Shown one piece after another: positions 58,920-64,000 of a stretch of DNA of 64,000 bases (the stretch's first letter is position 1; every line of letters starts with the position of its first letter). The notes beneath the pieces are model-generated. The model saw only the letters and a list, made by a program, of their open reading frames with translations, made no database searches and was not told the origin of the DNA. This DNA is from Aureobasidium sp. EXF-3400. Taxonomy: Eukaryota; Ascomycota; Dothideomycetes; Dothideales; Saccotheciaceae. The stretch spans positions 44,445-108,444 of the forward strand of contig SWBL01000163.1 of the NCBI GenBank assembly GCA_024195585.1, read 5' to 3'. A program made the position numbers and the translations under genes.

Positions 58920-59823
58920 ATGACCACAGCACAAGACGAATACAGCGAGCTTTTCCGCGACAAGTCACGCAGAACCCATCACCCAGAAGACGACAACGAA
59001 TCGATCCCTTCAGAAAATGACGACCTCTTGTCCGACTTCGACGACCAACCTTCAGCTCTACCCAACCTGCCCTCACGAGACCATGTTCCACGAAACAAAT
59101 CATATTCCAACACAGGTCCCAAGGGTGTCATCGCCGATGCGCAAGCCTTCGAAGCCGCACGCAGGGAACGCAATTCGTCGCCAAGAGCAAGCACACAAAA
59201 CTACGCATACACACCGAATGTCGCCCAGTTGAGTCTGGACGCCAGGAGCAAGGGCAGTCAGAGTGGGAGTGATATTGAGAGTGAAGACGAGTTTATGGCC
59301 GAATGGAGACAGAAGAGATTGAATCAGCTGTCTGCGAACGGACGCCAGGCAAGCAACAGCATCGGCCAGCCTCGCAGTCGTGCGACCTATGGCGGTCTTG
59401 TGTCGGTTGATGGTGAGGGCTACCTGGATGCTGTGGATCGCAGCCCTTCGAATACCGTCGTGATCGTCTTCATCTACGATGATTCGTCAGAAGTCAGCTA
59501 CATGGTCGAGGACTGCATGCGCCAACTGGCACGCAAGCACAAGACAACACGCTTCGTCAAGATGCACTATCTTGATGCTGAGATGGAGCCTGCCGGTGTG
59601 CCTGCTGTTTTGGCATATCGTGGAGGCGACAAATTTGCAGGCCTCGTTCCTGTAGTCGACGAGATTCCTGATGATGCCGATCTCAGTGCCATCACTCTCG
59701 AGAACCTGTTCCAAAAGCATGTTTCAATCCATCAATTTTGTTGTTCCAACCCCAACTAACATCTCTTTCCAACAGACACCAAATCCTCTAACGACACCAA
59801 GCATTGAGCTCGACGAACGATGA
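58920..59823 (+). CDS. Phosducin-like protein, G-beta/gamma cofactor
   Basis: Two exons, 58920..59720 and 59776..59823, give 282 residues. Phosducin-like proteins act with the CCT chaperonin to fold Gbeta and assemble Gbeta/gamma; the fungal members are PhnA (Aspergillus) and Bdm-1 (Cryphonectria). The N-terminal ~110 residues are acidic and disordered (ESIPSENDDLLSDFDDQPS). A Glu-rich helix then leads to the thioredoxin-like fold: NTVVIVFIYDDSSEVSYMVE, FVKMHYLDAEMEPAGVPAVL, and the conserved cis-Pro loop VPAVLAYRGG. The 55-bp intron near the 3' end has a weak GTTTCA donor but a strong CTAAC branch site and CAG acceptor; splicing gives the tail TPNPLTTPSIELDER. Without splicing the protein ends at 59759 with a different 13-residue tail. 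Confidence 0.9.
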
Positions 59824-61343
59824 CTTGTCAACCACAGAATACACTACAGATTATAGCTACAGGGCTTGTCACGGAGTACGATCAAGATAGATATCACTTT
59901 TCTTTTGCATGGATTCTGGCGCTTTCCGGGCATTTCTGTAAATAGCCGCCCGTCGTTCTCGTTATGCGCATTGGCTTCAGGGACTGTACATATGTTTGTC
60001 TACCACAGTTTAGACTGGATACTCACCACATGTCTGCTCGGTCCCTTCCAAACTCGATATCGTTCTTGATGAACGGGTCAAGAGAATTCTGGGCTCATGT
60101 TGATTATCTCGACGAATGACGTCCGGAACCGTTGTAGAGAGCCCTTCCAGGTTCCAATAATTGAAGAAAGCATTGATTTGCTGTCCCCGGGGTGACGACA
60201 TAGGAGTACGACAAGCGAACTTCAAAAGTGGGAATAATTGGGAGGCTGGGAGTATTGAAGGAATCCTGGAAGTGACGATGGGATCATCATCAAAACACTA
60301 GCGTAACGAGGCAGTATCAACAAGAAGATAATCGGAGTCAGGAAAGAGGTTCTGGCAAAGAACAGGACGAGCTTTATACATTTGCTCGTTGTGAGAATGG
60401 CATAGGGCAGGGTACTCCTGAATTTCCAGATAAGCCAACTAGAATCACAGGAGACTCATGCGTTCAATATTCAATCAAACCTTTACTCCGTATGCTCAAA
60501 TTGCCAACAGCATTCGAAGTCAGTTGTGCGACTTCACATGCCATGGATTGCGACTGCCTTGACCGGTTTTGTTTGTTTTGAGGCCTAATCGGGCAGGCAA
60601 CAATACCCGAACTTCAACCCTCCGTGTCGCCCTTCCCCAAGGGGTTCTCGCGAGGAACGTTCGACGCCTTCTCGAACACACTGACCGACTCCTTGCGCCT
60701 CGGACTTCCAGGAGAAGCACAGCGTAGGCCCTGACAGTTGTGGCCCTGCAGTGATGCCAGACTGATTGCCGGTGTCGGGCAATTTCTCGACTTCGGCCGT
60801 TGAGACTCTCTGCAATCGCCTTGCGTGGCTATCTAGTATCTTGAGGTGAGCAAACGAGACGATTTGATTATCTATCGTCTATCATACTACTCGCACTGCG
60901 ATTCTTTGCGCATGCAAGCAAGTCCTCATATTTTGCGATAAGAGCTGCGATCAAAATCGCCCCAGCATCAGCGTAAGTCCACATCAGGTTCTCTTCCTAC
61001 ACCCAGCCTCACAATTTCCAAAAGTTCAACGACTCAGTAAAGCTTTTCCATACTCAGCATGGAAACGAGTGACCGTTGAAGGAACCACCGGCTGAACGAT
61101 CGTTTGTTATTATCACAAACGGAAGCCATCTCATTTCCTCGTCCACGCACTGCCATTCAGAGCAGCATTCCTTGCCGATGCCCCAAATCTTATCACGCCC
61201 AAGTTCAGAACATCTAGATATATAAACAGCCCTCCTTTGTGTACTATTGTCTCTCTTCTCCATCATCCAACAACCACAGTCGTTTCCAACTCTTCTACAC
61301 TCGCTTCTCTCTTTAACCAACCAACCAACCCAAATCTATCAAA
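59824..61343. promoter_or_regulatory. Intergenic: phosducin-like 3' flank and GPI-protein promoter
   Basis: 1.5 kb with no supported gene. Scattered short frames on both strands (60010-60225 minus, 60520-60815 minus) have no family. The GPI-protein TATA box is listed separately. Confidence 0.4.
61221..61226 (+). promoter_or_regulatory. TATA box of the GPI-anchored protein gene
   Basis: TATAAA lies 123 bp upstream of the ATG at 61344, followed by a pyrimidine-rich stretch (61229-61320) and an A/C-rich segment ending atcaaaATG, a strong fungal start context. Confidence 0.55.
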
Positions 61344-61791
61344 ATGAAGTCCTTCGGTGTCCTTGCCCTTGCCGCCTCGGCCTCTGCTGCCTACATCAAC
61401 GGAACTGCCCCCACAAACGGAACTTTTTACACCACTGAGGTCGTCACTGCGTATGTTCATCCTTGAAAAGCAACAAATACTTATTTCTAATCTCTTTCTC
61501 CTCTACAGATACACCACTGTGTGCCCTGCTGCTACTTCCGGAGCATACGTGACCACCATCAACAGCAAGGCCTACACCATCTCGTCGGCCACCACCATCA
61601 CTGTTACAAACTGCCCCTGCACTTTGGTCAAGCCTATGGCTACTGCCTCATCTATGACCTCGTCAATGGCCTCCAGCGCTAAGAATGGAACCGCTACCGC
61701 TACCAAGCCCGCTACTTACACTGGTGCTGCCAACCACGTGGCCGCTGGCTACGGTCTTGCTGCTCTCGGTGCCGCCGTCGTTCTTCTGTAA
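61344..61791 (+). CDS. Small GPI-anchored Ser/Thr-rich cell-wall protein
   Basis: Two exons, 61344..61450 and 61509..61791, with a 58-bp phase-2 intron (GTATGT...CAG), give 129 residues. The N-terminus MKSFGVLALAASASAAYI is a short secretion signal. The mature part is rich in Thr, Ser and Ala with several N-glycosylation sequons (NGT at 20-40 and near 95) and a CPAATSGAYV...TNCPC block with three cysteines. The end (AANHVAAGYGLAALGAAVVL) is a hydrophobic tail with a small-residue omega region, as needed for GPI attachment. Such proteins are wall or membrane structural mannoproteins and are common in Pezizomycotina. No enzyme domain is visible. The TATA promoter and optimised codons suggest high expression. 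Confidence 0.85.
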
Positions 61792-62378
61792 GGATGTTCT
61801 TGAGCAATCAAACAACATCTCATCAAAAAAAAAAAAACATGATACACGACACGACACAACACTTCTTTCACGCCCCAAGACTTTTCGTATCTTTTTCAGT
61901 TTAAAAGGACATCATTTTCTTCTTCTGTACCTAATCTGGATTTTTTGGATTGGGGGTGAAGCTGCCAGAAGACATTCTAGACTCCTGTCTTCTTGGTGTG
62001 CTTGTTTATTGGTTTCGGTTGATTTTATATTGGGAGTTATACATATTTGTTTCTTATGACAATCTTTCGACATAACAATCCTTGTTTACTTTGTGTTGTC
62101 CATCGTGTTTTGAAAGATGATAGTCAGACGCGATAGCGCGCTATGGTCGAGCGTCGTAAACAATCACCATTTACTGAAATGAAACCAAGGGAGACGACCT
62201 CTAGCAAGACGTACCAGGGTGGCACCCATATCCACCTTTCTTGGCCATAATATATCGGACCAACAAGCAATTTGTTTATCAAATGTCAAATTCCTGTCCC
62301 TAAATATATACACGAAATGGTCATTACACTTCCGAACTACAAACCACACCAACAATCAGAAATAAGACTGTCTTGACT
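61792..62378. other. Convergent 3' flank, GPI protein / secreted repeat protein
   Basis: 587 bp. An uninterrupted A tract (12-13 bases) lies near 61826-61838, about 40 bp after the GPI-protein stop, inside the probable 3' UTR. No gene seen. Confidence 0.4.
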
Positions 62379-62883
62379 CTACTCATCATCACCAGAAGCA
62401 CCAAGGAAATCAGCGAATCCCTCGAAACCACCCTTGACGTTCTCTGCCAAATCAACTAGTGGATCTGTTTTATGTGTGAGCAGAGCACCTTCATAGAACC
62501 ATTTCTTTTGGATGGACAACTCACTGGCAGCATCTGGGATATCTTCAGCACGCTTGGCTTTTGCACTGGCACCATCGCCGCTAGGGATGTCCAGGAAGTC
62601 CTCGAAACCTTGGATTCCGCCTTTGATGTTTGTGAGAAGGTCGTCGATGGGGTCTTATTGTACGTATGTTAGTTTCGTTCTCTTGAATTGAGAGGATATC
62701 AAGGTGGAAGAGAGGGAGGAATGGTGGCGTGGCGAGCAGGCTCGAGGTGGTACAGTGTCAGGAAAAAGGGGAAAACACACTGTTTGGGTCGCCGATTACT
62801 GCATCGTCTTTCTTCTGCAGCGGCAATGCCGATACAGTCACTGCTAGAGCAAAAGCTGCAGCAATAGCTCTGATAACGTGCAT
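62379..62883 (-). CDS. Small secreted protein with two exon-encoded repeats
   Basis: Three exons on the minus strand, 62883..62781, 62653..62525 and 62464..62379, give 105 residues. Introns are 127 and 60 bp, both phase 1; the first has a CTAAC branch site. The N-terminus MHVIRAIAAAFALAVTVSAL is a clear signal peptide. Exons 2 and 3 each open with an NP dipeptide (made at the junction) and encode similar repeats: PIDDLLTNIKGGIQGFEDFL (36-55) and PLVDLAENVKGGFEGFADFL (79-98). Between them is a KR dibasic site (residues 68-69), and a KK lies just after the signal peptide. No known domain; two cysteine-free repeats make a wall or peptide-precursor role more likely than an enzyme. I infer possible Kex2 processing. 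No single-exon frame shows this gene. Confidence 0.78.
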
Positions 62884-63720
62884 GATGTTTGTCGTAATTC
62901 GTCAATAGTTCGTCAAGAAAAGGTAGTCCTTAGCACGTAAGATGCACAAATTAGTACGTCTTGAAGAGGAAGAGAAAACGGATTCGGAGAACTATAGAAG
63001 GGGCTTCAACCCTCTTTTGTTATACGGACAATTTGATTTCATGGTACTGTCTCCGTCATGGGTGTTCCGGGAGGTGAGGTTGGCCTTCTTCTTGTGCGTT
63101 TGCCGTAATTGGGTTGTTGATCACTTGTCGATCACTCTCTTTGAGCATGTCGCTCATGTCGTGTGCGGCACGGCTGGGGTTGATGCGACTTTAGGCCTGC
63201 GATTACATTTGTATAAAAGTCTGTCGGGTGGTATTCCCGTGGCATGAATTTCGTAGATAGGCATTGCGCAAGTTGGATATCGGTTTCTGCGGCTCTGTTG
63301 GACGTTGAGCTGTCGAGGATTCGATCCGTGCGGCCGCAACAAGCTGAGCGAGGGGCAGAGTGGGGCAACAACATCAAGCTTGGGCAAGCTGGACAGAGGT
63401 GAGATAACATCTTTTTGGAAGATATCAGACAAGTCACAGTCAAAACAATGAACAATCAAACAGGAAACAACAGTCACAGCAAGATAGAAGAGAATTGATG
63501 TTTGAGGGGTATTATCATTCGGGGTATAATTGATACATCATGAAAACCATGAATCAAAGCTTTGATTGCTTTCGATCGCTGGTGAAGTGAAACCCTCGTG
63601 CAAAGAACTTGAGCTCAACCCGATGAAGGGGAGCTAGAGATGTTGTCGTGTCATGCCGTCGTGTCGAAAGTCATCAAAAGTGAACTTGATCGAATTGATG
63701 GTGTGTCGAGGTTAAGACGC
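62884..63720. other. Intergenic: promoter of the secreted repeat protein and Grg1 3' flank
   Basis: 837 bp. A TATA-like ctatagaa lies near 62993 on the plus strand and reads ttctatag toward the secreted protein gene, about 110 bp upstream of its ATG. Minus-strand frames at 63132-63477 overlap each other and match no family. Confidence 0.4.
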
Positions 63721-63987
63721 TTAGATGGAGCGCTTGTTGGCCTCGGCGGAGGTGTCGTGCTTCTTCTCGTCGATCTTGTCGGAAGCGGCGCCCATGGCAC
63801 CAGAGACACGGCCGGTGATGGAGTCGTCGGCGGTGTTGCCCTTGGCTTGCTCCTTGTTGGCCTCCTTGGAAGCGGTGGCGGAGGTGCCCTGGACAGTCTC
63901 GGAGACGTACTGGGCGGCGTTGTTGAGAGAGTTGCCGATCTGACCGACGATACCCTCGTTAGGCTTGTTGGCGTTGGGAGCAGACAT
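63721..63987 (-). CDS. Grg1/CCG-1-like stress and glucose-repressible protein
   Basis: Single exon, 88 residues, from the ATG at 63987. It matches the small hydrophilic Grg-1/CCG-1 family of Neurospora and relatives, with AAQYVSETVQGTSATASKEA followed by NKEQAKGN, and the C-terminal SDKIDEKKHDTSAEANKRSI. These proteins are among the most abundant transcripts under glucose starvation, heat or clock control, and are thought to protect cells as intrinsically disordered, LEA-like proteins. There is no signal peptide or membrane span, so the protein is cytosolic. The promoter lies beyond the right end of the window. No intron is seen in the coding part. Confidence 0.9.
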   Translation of the reverse strand: MSAPNANKPNEGIVGQIGNSLNNAAQYVSETVQGTSATASKEANKEQAKGNTADDSITGRVSGAMGAASDKIDEKKHDTSAEANKRSI

Positions 63988-64000
63988 TTTGAATGTGGTT

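Noticed and set aside
60010..60225. 71-codon minus-strand frame between phosducin-like and GPI genes
   Set aside because: Too short, no domain, and no supporting splice signals.
63132..63477. Two overlapping minus-strand frames upstream of Grg1
   Set aside because: They occupy different frames of the same DNA, share no family and look like intergenic chance frames.
1..64000. Transposons, rRNA, CRISPR, prophage or bacterial operon features
   Set aside because: No transposase or reverse-transcriptase motif, terminal repeat, rRNA segment or repeat-spacer array was recognised. The intron-rich genes are clearly eukaryotic.

Overview
This window is nuclear DNA from a filamentous ascomycete. Nearly every gene matches a Pezizomycotina family, most are split by 45-75 bp GT-AG introns, and the set includes fungus-specific families: Zn2Cys6 regulators with the fungal transcription-factor domain, the CHS7 chitin-synthase chaperone, a Grg1/CCG-1 stress protein and a GPI-anchored Ser/Thr-rich wall protein. 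A dothideomycete is my best guess, but that is inference and no marker here proves it. There is no operon structure, CRISPR array, rRNA or recognisable tRNA, and no intact transposon.

Layout. 1-9 kb: the 3' end of ERG19 (+), a Zn2Cys6 regulator (+), a probable HAUS3 augmin subunit (-) and TIM21 (+), the last two divergent. 9-24.6 kb: a low-complexity unknown (-), a large two-finger C2H2 regulator (-), an HD-domain nucleotidase (-), HAUS6 (+), an eight-exon Zn2Cys6 regulator (-) and CHS7 (-). 25-35 kb: a cytochrome P450 (+), the 1792-residue RRP5 (-) and a divergent CDT2-like WD40 gene (+). 35-38 kb is gene-poor and holds coding-like debris on the minus strand. 38-47.5 kb: a second C2H2 regulator (+), a 4EHP-type eIF4E (-), a methyltransferase (+), a PFA3-like palmitoyltransferase (-) and an aldo/keto reductase (-). 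48-52.5 kb: a BRCT/pRiA4b-ORF3-like locus (+) whose reading frame is broken, then a DUF1275 membrane protein (+). 53-60 kb: APC13 (-) divergent from RPS29 (+), then G-beta (+) and phosducin-like (+). 61-64 kb: a GPI protein (+), a small secreted repeat protein (-) and Grg1 (-).

Themes. Two augmin subunits lie about 12 kb apart. G-beta and the phosducin-like protein that assists G-beta/gamma assembly in this family are consecutive genes. Cell-cycle ubiquitin functions appear twice (a CRL4 receptor and an APC/C subunit). The most novel items are three: a 105-residue secreted protein whose two repeats sit on two exons of identical phase with a dibasic site between them; an APC13 gene whose first coding exon is only the start codon; and the broken BRCT/pRiA4b-ORF3-like gene. 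Exon joins were worked out by hand from splice signals, phase and family similarity, without transcript data.
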